A DNA stretch of 64,000 bases, from positions 9,222 to 73,221 of the forward strand of contig JNVV01000015.1 in NCBI GenBank assembly GCA_000733355.1. The letters run 5' to 3'. Numbering within the stretch: position 1 is the first letter of the stretch; each line of letters begins with the position of its first letter. The position numbers were made by a program, and so were the translations under genes. This document shows positions 11,801-22,909 of the stretch, piece after piece. The notes beneath the pieces were generated by a model. That model was not told the origin of the DNA and did not search any database. It was given only the letters and a program-made list of their open reading frames with translations. The stretch comes from Falciphora oryzae (lineage: Eukaryota > Ascomycota > Sordariomycetes > Magnaporthales > Magnaporthaceae).

Positions 11801-14059
11801 GGCATTACGACCCGCATTTACCTTTGCGGTTGGAAACGGATGCTTCCGATTTTGCCAAGGCAGGCATCTTGTCGCAAAAGCACGGCGATTAGTGGCACCC
11901 TATAGCCTTTTAGTCCTAAAAGTTTAAAGGGGCCGAAATCCGGTACCTTGTATACGATAAGGAACTTTTCGCAATAATAGGAAGTTTTCGCCATTAGCGA
12001 CATTACCTTGAAAGAGCGCAAGCTATAAAGGTATTTTCGAATTATGAGAACTTGAAGGCTTTTATGAAGCAGGAGCGTTTGAACGGACGTTAAGCACGCT
12101 GGTTACTACAATTGGCGCCGTACGACTTCGAGATCAAGTACCGGCTAGGGTCCCTGAACCCGGCGGACGCTCTATTTCGTTGACCGGACTATATGGACGG
12201 TTAAGAGGAAGGATAGGAAACTTTTATTAAAAAGCTTTTGCCGACGTTATTTAATAAAATAGGTCGGAAAAACGTGCTTAGTTATAAATAGCACGTAGCA
12301 GAGGACATTGCCGAAAAAGTAACGCCTAATAAGCCTCCCCAGCTAGTAAGCGCAGAGAGCGCACCTAACGAGCGATCCCCCGGAAACTTTGTTTCTAACC
12401 GGCGAAGCGAGCGGGATAGCGTACGTTTGGCACAACTTACGTTAGCCGACAATCTAAACGCTTTTAGGGTTATCCATGCCCTATAAATGCAATTTGTTAC
12501 TCGCTAGGAAGCACGTACCGCTTTGGATTGGTTTGAGAGCAACGCATCGGACTTTTTTAAGGGGATCCCAACGTCGCTAAGGAAATGGATTGGGGACGTA
12601 CAAAAACGGGATCCGGCGAGCATAAATTTGCTTAAAAGGCTAACAGAAGTTAAAAAGCCCCGCCTGCTAGTATTTGACGCGAAATATACCGCACCGCACC
12701 GAAATATTAAGATAACGCCTCGGCAGCGAGGAGCATCGTGCTTTTACCTAGCTAACGGTGACGAGTTGATTTTCCGGGGAAGTTAGGTTTATGTCCCTGC
12801 AAACGAGGCCTTAAGGACCGAAATCCTGCGACAATTTTACGATTTCCCGGGAGCCGGTTATTAGGGCGTGGCTAAAACCCTAGATTTAATCCAGCGCTTT
12901 TTTTGGTGGGATGGGGTTAAAGGGGATGTTACTACATATATAATATCGTGCTTTTAGTGCTAAAGGAAGGCGATTTATCGCCATAAGCCCTACGGCAAAT
13001 TTAAACCCCTGCCGCCGCTAAAGGACGGGCAGCTTATAAAAAAAATTTCTTTGGATTAGGTAACCGGCTTACCTGAGAGCAGGATGGCGAGTGGTCAAAT
13101 CTTTAACGCGATTTTCGTCGTCGTGTGCCGGTTAACCAAATACGTAGTGCTTATCCCTATACGAGCGGATATAAGCGCCGGATAGTTCGCAGAACTGTTT
13201 TTCAAACGTATCGAATGCGTATTCGGCACTTTTAAAAGCATCGTTAGCGATCGGGACAGCCGTATTACTAGTACCTTTTAGGAGGAAATGTGCAAACACT
13301 AAATTATTAAAAGACGCATATCGACCGTTTACCATTTTTAAACGGACGGGCAAACGGAAATCCTAAATCGTATAATCGAAAATTACTTCCGCAGTTATTG
13401 CGCTGGTTCGGAAAATTCCTAGGCATTACTATTACCATTAGCAGCGTACGTTTATAACAATAGCAGGAACTTTACCACAGGGCATTCGCTATTTTATTTT
13501 TTATACGGATCGGATTGCGAAATGCGGATTGATATCGCGGACGATATCCCTAAGGGGAAAGTACCCGCAGCAAAGAACCGTATCGAACGGCTTTACGTAA
13601 TGCGTAAAAAACTTAAGGAAACGTTGCTGCAAGCATAGGAACGGTTAGCTAAATACTATAACAAAAACCATACCCCTATATAGTTCGCAGTTGGAAATTT
13701 GGTAAAGTTATCTACGAAAAACCTGCGGTTAAAAAACAAAAAGTTAGCACCCAGATGGATCGGCCCCTTTCGGATCACCGAACGCATCGGTTAGCAGGCC
13801 TACCGATTGGCACTTCCTAAGCACCACCGCCGTTTGCACAACGTTTTCCCTGTGCAGTACCTTAAGCGGTACATTGCCAAAGAATAAGGAAACGAGGTGC
13901 CGCTGCCTATGCCTAAGTACAAGGACGACCAAAACGAATGGGAAGTCGAAAAGGTACGAGACGAGGGCTACATTAAAGGCAAAAAGTACTACTTGGTCAA
14001 ATGGAAGGATTGGCCGGTAAAGTATAACATTTGGGAACTAGAGGAGCACCTTTAAAACG
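8811..14059 (+). pseudogene. gag-pol of the gypsy chromovirus (gag, zinc knuckle, protease, RT, RNase H, integrase, chromodomain)
   Basis: The start ATG (MSDFGDFIEVNDAG) is at 8811. A CCHC zinc knuckle (CIKCGKPNHIAKDC) is readable at 10007-10047. The reverse transcriptase is clear at 10930-11409: LCVDYRGLN, FSKIDLVNAYYRF, LPFGLTNAP, and YLNDIL where active enzymes have YVDD. RNase H and integrase remnants follow at about 11740-13700, including the FFWWDGVKGDV region of the integrase N-terminus. A nearly intact chromodomain lies at about 13930-14057 (YYLVKWKDWP, then YNIWELEEHL), placing the element among chromoviruses, whose chromodomain binds methylated histones. Numerous in-frame stops make it inactive. 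Frame is largely retained between stops, so the damage is mostly point mutation. Confidence 0.9.
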
Positions 14060-14336
14060 CACCCGCGAAAGTGCGAGCTTTTCAAAAGGCCCGAGGTCGG
14101 AGGAACTAAAAGATCCGCGAGTTCCAGGACGTGGAGCTAAACAGTAAAAAGGAGCCCTGAAAATCGCCAAATTGGTCATCCTTTTCTAAGGGTTTTACTG
14201 GAGACCAGCGCCCACCCCTAAGCGAAGGGAAAGAGACGGTTAACGCCTTTGCGAGTCCACGAAAACTTGTCGTTGCATTAGGAAAAAGGAGGAAAAGGTT
14301 GGAGGCCGAAGACAGCCTTTTTAGGAAGGGGATAGT

Positions 14337-14848
14337 TGTAACACCCCGATCCGCAACCACGATCAGCAGCCCTAAGGACCGCCACCGGTAGCCTCAAAGG
14401 GGGACTCCGGTAGTAGCCAAAAGGGCGTACGCCACAATGGCATGTTATTCCAGACCAAAAGGTCAGTAGCATGTTATTCCAAACCAGGAGGTCAGTGGTA
14501 TGTTGTTTTAAACCAAAGGATTAGTGGCATGTTGTTCCAAACCAAAGGGTTAGTGGCATGTTGTTCCAGACTATGACGCACTAAAGCATAGCCAGCCCGG
14601 ACGGGCATCATGGAGGAGGAGACTCTGCCGACGGCAGCCGAGGGGTGGCTGGGAGGCCGTGCATAAGAAGGGCCTGCAGGACCCCTTATGAAGGGAGTTC
14701 GAAGGCCAAGCAATCGTTTCTTGTTTTTTGTTATTATTAGCTTGTCGAGCTTCGCATAAACCAGACTGTTGAGTTGCTAAGCCTCTAAGATCCCCCTTTT
14801 CCCTTTAGACGTGACCTCCCTTCCCTAAGGAGGCCGCCGTTTGTTACA
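14337..14848 (+). repeat. 3' LTR of the gypsy element
   Basis: 512 bp, same ends as the 5' LTR. Most differences from the 5' LTR are transitions, plus one fewer 29 bp internal repeat unit. Confidence 0.9.
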
Positions 14849-15133
14849 GGCAGGCAATCGGCAGAGGCCAGAGAGAGTCGGATCCTCCGGTCCCGTGATT
14901 TCTGATTACGGGACCCGAGGACCCTCAAGCCCGCGGAGGTTGGGAGCAGGGGAAGGCCCCTTTGGTGATCTGGATCGTGTATATATAGCCCTCCTCCTGC
15001 TCCCTCTCTGGCAGATAGATTCCTTTCCTCTTCGTGCACAAGAATAAATTAATCCTCTGATATAAAGGATCATTGTTCACCTCTTTTGGAGAGCTCCGAG
15101 CCCACAGGAGTATATACTCCTACCAACAGTTTG

Positions 15134-15458
15134 AATGTTTTATACGCATTTTATTTGCGGAATATAGCATATTAATTAAAATAAATTGATTAAAAGGATA
15201 CATGCATGTAAAATTTAAAAGTTTGCTTTTTCAAAATACTATTGCCTATTTTGGTTGATTTTTAATTTAATTTATAAATTCGTATGTTTGCGCGGTTTAC
15301 TATGGTCCACTGTCGGACTGGAACAGACTTCTGTCACGTTACTATATTCCACTGGACGGTTTTGAGGTTTCTGTTGCTCTGGGTGTTAGCGCACCGCAAC
15401 GGTTCAAGGCTTGCTCGCCCCCTAAGATATCAGTGGTGATAAGGAGGAAAAGGCAGCC
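15134..15458. other. AT-rich intergenic DNA
   Basis: No gene seen. Once the nested LTRs are removed, this stretch joins the AT-rich DNA at 7992-8197 as the original insertion target. Confidence 0.4.
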
Positions 15459-16738
15459 TTACGACGAGTTGGAGTACCAGCTCTTTATTTCTTTGGGCTG
15501 CTCATAGGCTGGGGCGTCGTGCTTGTAGTTGCCGGCCCATGTCAACTCGGTCATGTCCAAAATCTGCACCCCGTTTCCCCAAGGATCCTGCTTTTCGACG
15601 AGCTTCTTGAAGGTCAAGTCTTCCATGCCGCCCACCGCAATCATTTGGCGTTTCCCCGATCCAACCACAGCGCACGCGTGGTCGTACCGGGTAGCTTGCA
15701 TCGAGTCTGGCACAGGACGGTCTGCACGGATCCAGTGGAAGCCAGGCACCGTTAAGACATAGGTTTGTGCCGGGTTTTGATTGGTTCCGCCGAAAAGGAT
15801 GACCTCGTAGTTTTTGCTCCTGGTGCTCTTGGCGGCAACTGCGCAAGCCGAATTGCGCGGGGTTATGGGGATGTAGTCACCTGTCGTCTGTTGCGTGTGG
15901 AATTTCTTAGAGCCGATATCGAAAAGCAAGACATCCCTCATGCTGAGGTCCTTGGTTTTGGCGTAGCGGTGGAACCCCCCGAGGAACAGCAGGACACCTT
16001 TCCCTTCAGTGCCAAGCGTGGGGAGACACACTGCGGTTCCCTTGATGTGAGTCCCTTTAAACTCACCGCTCCCAAACCCCTCAGCGGATTGGTTGGTCCA
16101 CTTCTTGCTGTTCATGTCGTAAATCACCAGACCCTCGAGATCGAGTGCATCACTCTTATCCTGAAGCTTGTAGCGCCAGGTGAGATCGGTAGAGTTGGTG
16201 AGCTGCCCGCCCATGTAGAACCTCAGGCCGTTGCGGCTGGTCCAGCTTCCCTCGCTGGTGCGATAGATTCGTTGTGGAGGGGTCTTGAATCTTCCGGTGC
16301 ATCACCGTCTGCTACCCATCTCCCTTGGCCGTTGCCAATATCGAGTGAATTTAGCGTGAAGGTTCGGAGTCGAGGTGTTTTCGCGAACGTCGATGCGTTT
16401 GTGACATCTCGCCCGCCCCAGGTGTAAATCCTGGTTTCGTCGGGACTGGGCCACAATGAAATGTGTTGAACGCCAAATCCCGCGTACTCTTGGGACTGGA
16501 TGAAACGATCTCCCGTGCTCCAGGATCTGCCGAGAGGGATGGCCGAAACACGTCTTTCTGATTTTTTACGGGATAATGCGGCTAGCCTTTGAAGACACGA
16601 CATGCGGGGAGCTAACCTGGAGACCATGCTGACTGCTGGCCTACCTGCTTATCGCTTGTGAAGCCGCCAATAATGTAGAGGGTATTTTTTCAGAACAGCA
16701 ACTTTGTTTTTCAGTATGGAGTTAATCAGTGAACCCAT
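15459..16738 (-). pseudogene. Kelch-repeat protein, frameshifted
   Basis: Reading on the minus strand, six kelch blades are visible by their Gly-Gly doublets: LYIIGG, IYTWGG, RFYMGG, LLFLGG, VILFGG and MIAVGG. This is a beta-propeller of the kind found in fungal kelch proteins. The start is proposed at 16738 (MGSLIN). Two reading-frame breaks are seen. One is in a run of six A near 16686, where five A would keep the frame. The second is between about 16230 and 16300, where no intron of reasonable size fits. A short intron after SDKQ (near 16650) is likely. The protein stops right after the propeller (SWYSNSS), whereas relatives usually continue into a membrane helix and a cytoplasmic tail. 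A pseudogene is the best reading; sequencing errors at the homopolymer are an alternative. Confidence 0.65.
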
Positions 16739-19265
16739 CTCAGCTCAGGTAGTCAGGCGAGCGTTGCGTAATATGCTGCTATTAAACCTATCCGGATGCA
16801 TTCATGCTGTGCGTACCTGAGGATCTAATACGCCACGAGTTGACATAAGACTGGCACAAAGAGATCCGAAACAGCGACGTCGTGACCAAAAGACACAGGA
16901 GATGCCTTGCCCATGCGCCTCTCGATGTGAGGGCCATCTTTCCTGCCGGGTCGTTCGAGAAATTAGAGGCTTGGGGAAATGGTAAAGGTTAGCAATCGAC
17001 TGCAGAGCCTTCCTATCCTAGACATTGGAGCTTCGGCTGGACTGAGAAGGATATGGGGCCCCTCTTGATATACATCCTCCGTCTGCACGCTGGCCAGGCG
17101 CTGTGAGTGGGACAAGATTGAAGCGGCACAAGTGAGCGTGCCAGAGTACCAAAGACCAGGTGGCCGTACCCTCGTGATCGAGTGCCTTAGGGCGCCACCT
17201 TCCTGCAGCCACCGGCGCCCTCGAATCCAGGCCTACGGGTCCCAACAAATCAGCGCAACGAATGGCTGGCGAGCGAACCGTAGGAAAGGCCAAGCGGCGG
17301 AGAGCAGCAAGTATCCGTAAGAGACCCAAAGATAGATCATACAAACGGGGTGGCGCCATTGGATGCCTTCCCCGAGCCCTCTTAAGGCCTGGAGATGGTA
17401 CGTACAGACTTCCGCACTGCCAAGCCCCCTAGTACTGAACCGTTGGTGCACCGCAAGAGCTGGATTGGTCTCTGTACTCAGCCGCATGCAGCACGAGTTT
17501 GCCTGGGCAACTTGGAGAAGCCTTCCTGGGCGCTATTGGTCTAAGAAAGGTGATTACCCTTCGCGTGGCTGAGGGAGAAGTCTTGGCTTGGTCATCACTC
17601 TCTGTATCCCAGCTTGAGATGAGGGGAGGTGGGACAAGATATCCAGGGAACAGCCCTGACGGCTATTGCGCCCGCGTGAATATTGTTTTTACTGTAGTGC
17701 TGCCTGGCGGAAGGATGCCGAGTCTGGGTAGGGGCGATCCGACTTTCTTGCGTCGTGATGCAGATCGTGCCATTGGGGCTTTCAGGCTTGGGAAATAGAG
17801 GGTTTGCAAAGTTTCCTTGCAAAAGAACAGTTGATAGGTAGACTAGTAGGATGAGCAGGATATGGAAGATCTTGTCGTTGCTTTCTCTCCTTGGTTGATG
17901 ATGTGTGTCAATGTGTGTGGAAAACACTGTTGCGTATCGACGAGGTCGTCTAGCTTCAGATGACGAGTTTTTCTTTGGCACACGTAAATTTCTCAGGGGG
18001 GTACCTGACCTGTGCTAACGCTGTCGTAAGCTCCTGTGGATCCAACGTCTTGTCCTGTGCCCGCTGGGCTTCCGGGGGTACAGGACAGTCGCTATGGCGG
18101 GGCTGCGGATACAGCCGGCGACCTGCAGTTTGCATGGGAGGAGTGGCTGTGCCGGGTAGATGAACGTGATGACCATGTCATGGTCTCAATTGGCGGGGCG
18201 TCCCGGCGGGCAGACAAGGGGAGCACGATGTGATCCAAGGGGACGGCTAGGGCGGCGGCCTGCTCGAAATGACCGAAACCATCGACGTGGACATTGTAGA
18301 CATAGCCGGGGACTTGGAGTTGTAATGTCATGCATTAGCGAGGTCTGGGCTTTGCTGATATGAAGTTGAGGACTGCCTCTAATAGCTATTCTGAGCCTCA
18401 CTATCGAGACGTGGACAGGTGCCTCGACCAGGGGTGGTGCTGACAAGAAAACGCGACATGTCTTTGTGCAGTGGCCTTGATTCGAAGTCGTGTAGCTCGA
18501 CACTGGCTGGCACATGGTTAACATTCTTCCAAACGGTGCGTAAGACGTTGCTGTCGGCCATGTGCGCGGCTGGAAACCGTTTTTCGAATCATTGACAAAA
18601 AAAAAAACTGGTCTCGTTGGGTTTTTGGGGCTAAAAAAGGCCTCGACGTCCCAGGGAAGAGTCGTTGGAGAAAATGGGCCTCGATGGCTGGATTGATTAG
18701 GGCCACGAGGTTGGTAGGCTGCAAGGCAGGAGCGACTGGAGCCGTTGACAGCTGCATTAGTCGGGCTGGTGCTGGTAGCAAAATTTCCTGCTGCTCGGGA
18801 CCCGTGGAAGGAAAGCGACAGAACAAACTGGCGTGATGGGGACGCCTCTCGACCTCCGTCACCGAAACCTGCCATGCAAGCCACCGAGCGGTGACCAAGG
18901 AAGCCATTGAAAAGTGACGTCCAGTTGGAGTCAATGGTGCTACTGGGGACCAGACGTCACAGCCCCGACGGTTGAATGCTTAGCGTCGGGGCAGAGCAGC
19001 GGGCAAGCAGAGAAGCAGAGGCTGGCGGCTCGGTCAAGCGGGCAGGCTGCGCGCCGCCCTTGTCGTGAACGGGCGCAGCTGAGGCAGCCCAGCCAGCCAG
19101 CCAGCCAGCCCCTAGCAGCCAGGAATCTGGGCTGGCAGGTGGCGCACCCCCCTCCGCCTCCTGCTCCCCAACTGGACCTCCAAATATACCTAGTCGTCCT
19201 CCATCGCATGGAGGTTGGGGAAATCATTTGTGCTGATCCAACCGACCATCTGCCAAACAGGGATC
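16739..19265. other. Long intergenic region without a recognised gene
   Basis: About 2.5 kb. Open frames of 60-230 codons exist on both strands but none has a recognisable domain. The part before 19266 is GC-rich with an AGCC microsatellite (about 19085-19110), probably the leader of the next gene. A cysteine-containing stretch at 18000-18170 on the plus strand could be the remnant of a small secreted protein, but I cannot support a gene. Confidence 0.35.
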
Positions 19266-21845
19266 ATGCCAAAACCGAACTGGGTGCAGATGATCCGCGA
19301 GTCCGGCGCAATCAACCCCATCAGCCAGGGGAGGTTCGACCGGGTCGACCTGCAGGCCCTGCAGGTCCTCACGGACGACTTCCTCCACGTCGCCGGCCCC
19401 AGCACCTTCCCCTGGCGCGAGCGGCAGGCCGTCGTCAGACGCACCGTCGAGTGTGACAACATCTTCGCCTACCACATCGCCAAGCTCGAGGGCGAGCTGT
19501 ACGTGCACGAGGCCGCCCTCGTCTCGTGCATGCACGTCCTCACCGACGTCCAGCTGCGCACCCAGCTCGAGATCCTGCACAACATCGCCACCGACCGCGA
19601 CCCGACCGCCCTCACCTTCTTCCAGCTCCGGTTCCGGCTCTACCTGCACTGCCTCGAGGTCGCCCTCGACCAGCGGCCCGACGTCTTCCCCAAGTTCAGC
19701 GAGACCGAGTCGCACGAGGGCGTCATCGTCGAGCAGCTGCTCGCCCTCATCAGAGTCGCGACCAACGGCAGCAAGCCCGACAGCGCCGATGGCTTCCCGC
19801 TCGTCTGGCGCCTGCTCTGGGCCATGACCCGGGGCGGCAAGAGGAACATGTCGCAACTGGAGCACCTCCCCGACGACACCATCGCCTTCGCCCTCCAGCG
19901 ATTCCGCTTCGGAAACCTCCTCAAGGACAAGCTCGATCAGCTCTCCAGGGCCTACCGATGGCGGCACGTACGCGAGCTGGTCAAGGGCGTCCGCGGCGTC
20001 GTCCACCTTCCCCGGGCCGTCGCGATCCTCGAGAAGGTCCTGCCCGACTACGCCATGTGGGCCGCCTGGGAGCCCGACAAGGAGCGCCTGAGGCACTGGG
20101 GCAAGCCGCCGGTCGTGCCGCACCTGCGCCTCCTGGAGCCGCTGTTCCTGCTGGAGGGGCCGGACACCACGGGTGGACAGCGGAGCACGCTGCTCCAGGC
20201 ATCTAAGCCGAGCGCTACTGAGGGCTGCTGCGAGCTCGACGCCTCCTCGCCCATCGCCACGAGCGGCGGCGGTACGCCTATGTCGCCGTCATACCCCTGG
20301 ACCCCGCAAAATACGCCCCAGGACGGCTGGGTCTCGACGCCGCTGACTCCGCCCATCGACCCGATGAACAGCAAGTCTGTGGAGGAGCGCATGCTACACT
20401 ATCTCGATCGTGCCATAGTCGTCGGAGCCGAAGCAGTCAACCTGTTTATTTATTTGTTTGCGGACCTGTTCAAACCAGAGTCCATAGAACTCGAGTACAA
20501 GTTCACGTCTGCGTTGGAACTGGAGGACGACATGTCGTGCCGAGTCCTCCTCAACTACCTCAAGGCCATGGGAAGCAGCTCCACAGACGGCCCAGAGGCC
20601 ACGGCCAAATCCCTAGCTGCCGCAATACCCATAATGAGCACCCGCCCCAGACTGCAGTTGTACTACGGCACCAAGATGCGCCTCCGCTTCAGGGCGCCCG
20701 AGGTGCTCCAGGCGGTGCAGAAGGAGTTCTGCGAGCTCCTGCTCCAGCAGCGCACCTACGCTGAGAGCGACGTCCCCGGCCACGCCACGAGCCCGGCCGA
20801 GTCCATCGGTCTCGTGGCGCAGGCGCTCGGCCGCGCCATGCTCGGCGCGTCCTGGCTGCTCGACGACTGGAACGGCGACTTCGTCGGCGCGCTGCGCCGG
20901 ATGCCCGTCTCGGAGGGACAGGTCAAGACGTGGTTCGCGCAGCTCGAGCGCTGCAGTGATCCCGCCGCACGTCAGAGTCGCATCCAGGAACTCGCCTTCT
21001 ACCTAGGCGCCTCGCAGCTCGGCGGCGGCGGCGGCGGCGGCGCGGCTGCGACTACGACTGCGTCCATGTCGGGCGTGTCGTCGCCGCCGCAAATGTCTTC
21101 GCCGCTGCTGTCCAACATCGGGCTGCTGCCGGCCAATGCGGTACCCCTCTTTGTTCTACCCCCCTCGGCCTCCGTCAGACAGCCGCCGCCCATCCCGGCA
21201 GGAGGCAGACGACCGCCCCCACCTCCGCCACATCCTCAACACCGACCACCACCAGTAGCACTACGCCCTCCGCCACCACCACCACCACCACCACCACCCG
21301 TCGAGGACGTCATCATGTTCGAGCCCCTCACAGTCGACCGCGACCGCCTGCGCAGCCTCGTCCGCGCCATCCCCGGCGTGCAGGCCTCCCTGACCGCCAC
21401 GTGCACCCGGCAAGCCAAGACCGAGCACGACCTCGTCATCCGCAAGCTCGTCGACATCCTCGGCACGGGCCAGACCGACCAGGTCTGCGTCAACCTGGCC
21501 GACTACCTCGGCCGGTCTGGCATCGCCCTGCAGCACGAGTGCTGGCGCGACCTGCTCCTGCACGCCATGCGGCAGCTCCCCCCGGGGCTGCTGGACCGGT
21601 GCGCCGACAATCTTTTGCTGGACACGTGGAACCGCTGGCTCGCGATCCTGCCGCGCCTGCTGGGGGACAGGTACCTGGACGACGGGAGGGGCGGGGGCGT
21701 GCCGGGGTTCACGCAGGACAAGATTGACAGCCTGTCCGCGAGGAAGACGGCGCTGCAGAGGAGCCGGAGCATGAACACGCTCGCGTCGGGGAGGACGGGG
21801 AGGCGGTCGTTTGTCAGTGCTGTTACTGCGATCTCGGAGCCATGA
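19266..21845 (+). CDS. Large hypothetical protein with a polyproline region
   Basis: A single exon of 859 codons. I chose the ATG at 19266 (MPKPNWVQMIRESG); the frame is open upstream but without a better ATG. Residues 1-290 look like a helical globular domain. Residues about 290-370 are a Ser/Pro/Thr-rich linker. A second helical domain follows (about 370-580), then a Gly run encoded by GGC repeats, then a proline-rich stretch with ten or more consecutive Pro encoded mainly by CCA (about 21258-21300). A final helical domain runs to the stop. Polyproline stretches often bind profilin, SH3 or WW partners, but I recognise no formin or other named domain. Codon use is strongly GC-ending, like a real fungal gene. 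Function unknown. Confidence 0.8.
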   Translation: MPKPNWVQMIRESGAINPISQGRFDRVDLQALQVLTDDFLHVAGPSTFPWRERQAVVRRTVECDNIFAYHIAKLEGELYVHEAALVSCMHVLTDVQLRTQLEILHNIATDRDPTALTFFQLRFRLYLHCLEVALDQRPDVFPKFSETESHEGVIVEQLLALIRVATNGSKPDSADGFPLVWRLLWAMTRGGKRNMSQLEHLPDDTIAFALQRFRFGNLLKDKLDQLSRAYRWRHVRELVKGVRGVVHLPRAVAILEKVLPDYAMWAAWEPDKERLRHWGKPPVVPHLRLLEPLFLLEGPDTTGGQRSTLLQASKPSATEGCCELDASSPIATSGGGTPMSPSYPWTPQNTPQDGWVSTPLTPPIDPMNSKSVEERMLHYLDRAIVVGAEAVNLFIYLFADLFKPESIELEYKFTSALELEDDMSCRVLLNYLKAMGSSSTDGPEATAKSLAAAIPIMSTRPRLQLYYGTKMRLRFRAPEVLQAVQKEFCELLLQQRTYAESDVPGHATSPAESIGLVAQALGRAMLGASWLLDDWNGDFVGALRRMPVSEGQVKTWFAQLERCSDPAARQSRIQELAFYLGASQLGGGGGGGAAATTTASMSGVSSPPQMSSPLLSNIGLLPANAVPLFVLPPSASVRQPPPIPAGGRRPPPPPPHPQHRPPPVALRPPPPPPPPPPPVEDVIMFEPLTVDRDRLRSLVRAIPGVQASLTATCTRQAKTEHDLVIRKLVDILGTGQTDQVCVNLADYLGRSGIALQHECWRDLLLHAMRQLPPGLLDRCADNLLLDTWNRWLAILPRLLGDRYLDDGRGGGVPGFTQDKIDSLSARKTALQRSRSMNTLASGRTGRRSFVSAVTAISEP

Positions 21846-22384
21846 TGCATGCCACAGTTCTTAGCATATTGTTTATTATCATATCGTGCTTTTAGGTAAC
21901 ATATAGAATGTGTCATAAGGAGGAGTTCGCGTGCGCCAAGGCGGGGGCTAGGGATGGGTGGGAGCGTCAGGATGCAATAAAATCAGCGTTATGACCCGTC
22001 CTACCGGCCATCCCATAGGTGTCGCACGATAGAGACTACGGCTAGTGGTTGACAAGCGCCGGGTTACTGCATTATACAGGGTCGTGCTAGCACCAACTCG
22101 CGAGAGTCCGGGCCACACCCCGCCCACTAACTCTCAGCTGGTCATCCACTGAGCTTAGCACGGGCTGAGGTCATTTCCCTGAAGGGCGAGAACTGCGCGC
22201 AGGAAAATCCCCAGGCGTGTCAGCCGAGTGGCAGTAAAAGGTCTTGCTGGTGAATTTAATACACTTGCCATTCTGGTATCTAGTGAGAAAAAAGCACTTA
22301 TTATACATTTTGTAGATGAAAAGATTGTTGCGGAATTACTATACGCATGCTACTGGTGGTTGAACAAAAAGCCCCCTGTAATCC
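21846..22384. other. Intergenic region between convergent genes
   Basis: The 3' flank shared by two convergent genes. It contains a segment (about 22210-22300) that begins like a class II tRNA D-arm (GCCGAGTGG) but does not fold into a complete tRNA in my reading. No other feature seen. Confidence 0.35.
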
Positions 22385-22876
22385 CTAATGGTTGGGAGGG
22401 CGGACATCCATCATCTCAACTTCCTGCCCGGGCGGCGACCGCGTCTGCGACGGCGGCGCGCGAGCGTACCTACTCTCAGCCGCCCGATCGGACCTCAGAC
22501 GCCCCAGGTGGCGCTCCCCGCGCGTTATGGGATTGACGTTCGGCACAGGCCCCGGCGACGAAGGACCCGCAACCTCCGCGGCGGCAGGAGCCGGGTCCGG
22601 CGGGACTGTAAACACCGGGGCGGCGGGCCGGCGTCCTTCCTGCTGGTGTGCTGGCGATGGCGAGCTCCGGTTGTAGTACGGGCCGTACGTCGACTGCTGC
22701 GGCGTCTGCATGCCTACAGGCGGGAAGGCATATGTGGCCTGGGGATGGGGAGGAGGGGACGGGGTTATGATCGAGCCCGGCGGAGGTGTGGGGGGAAACT
22801 GCACCGAAGAGCGCGTCGAGGGCGGCGGCGGCTGCTGCCGAGGGCCTCCGAATGGGAACGCCCCCTGTGCGCCGCC

Positions 22877-22909
<33 letters not shown>

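Larger units (their letters stand above)
8223..14848 (+). mobile_element. Degenerate Ty3/gypsy LTR retrotransposon (chromovirus)
   Basis: A complete element, 6626 bp, with TG...CA LTRs (8223-8763 and 14337-14848) and a perfect 5 bp target duplication GGCAG (8218-8222 and 14849-14853). A purine-rich tract (aggaagggga, near 14323-14333) lies just before the 3' LTR. No obvious TGG-type primer binding site follows the 5' LTR, so self-priming as in Tf1/sushi elements is possible. The single gag-pol frame is broken by many stops, mostly TAG and TAA that one transition would turn back into CAG, CAA or TGG. Confidence 0.93.
8198..15128 (+). mobile_element. Solo Copia-type LTR split by the gypsy insertion
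   Basis: The LTR is in two pieces, 8198-8222 and 14854-15128, together about 300 bp. It begins TGTTGG and ends CCAACA. Reversed, it matches the LTRs at 48875, 51662 and 59248. It is flanked by a perfect 5 bp duplication GTTTG (8193-8197 and 15129-15133). No internal Copia sequence is attached, so it is a solo LTR left by LTR-LTR recombination, here in plus sense orientation. A TATA box (tgtatatatagcc) lies near 14970. The gypsy element later inserted 25 bases from its start. Confidence 0.9.

Noticed and set aside
18186..18884. 232-codon open frame on the minus strand in the 16.7-19.2 kb gap
   Set aside because: Low-complexity composition, no domain and no supporting splice or promoter signal.
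19224..20123. 299-codon minus-strand frame opposite the gene at 19266
   Set aside because: A typical GC-rich shadow frame of a strongly codon-biased gene.
22210..22300. tRNA-like start (GCCGAGTGG) resembling a Leu/Ser tRNA
   Set aside because: No matching acceptor stem, anticodon arm or T-arm could be placed; probably chance or a fragment.
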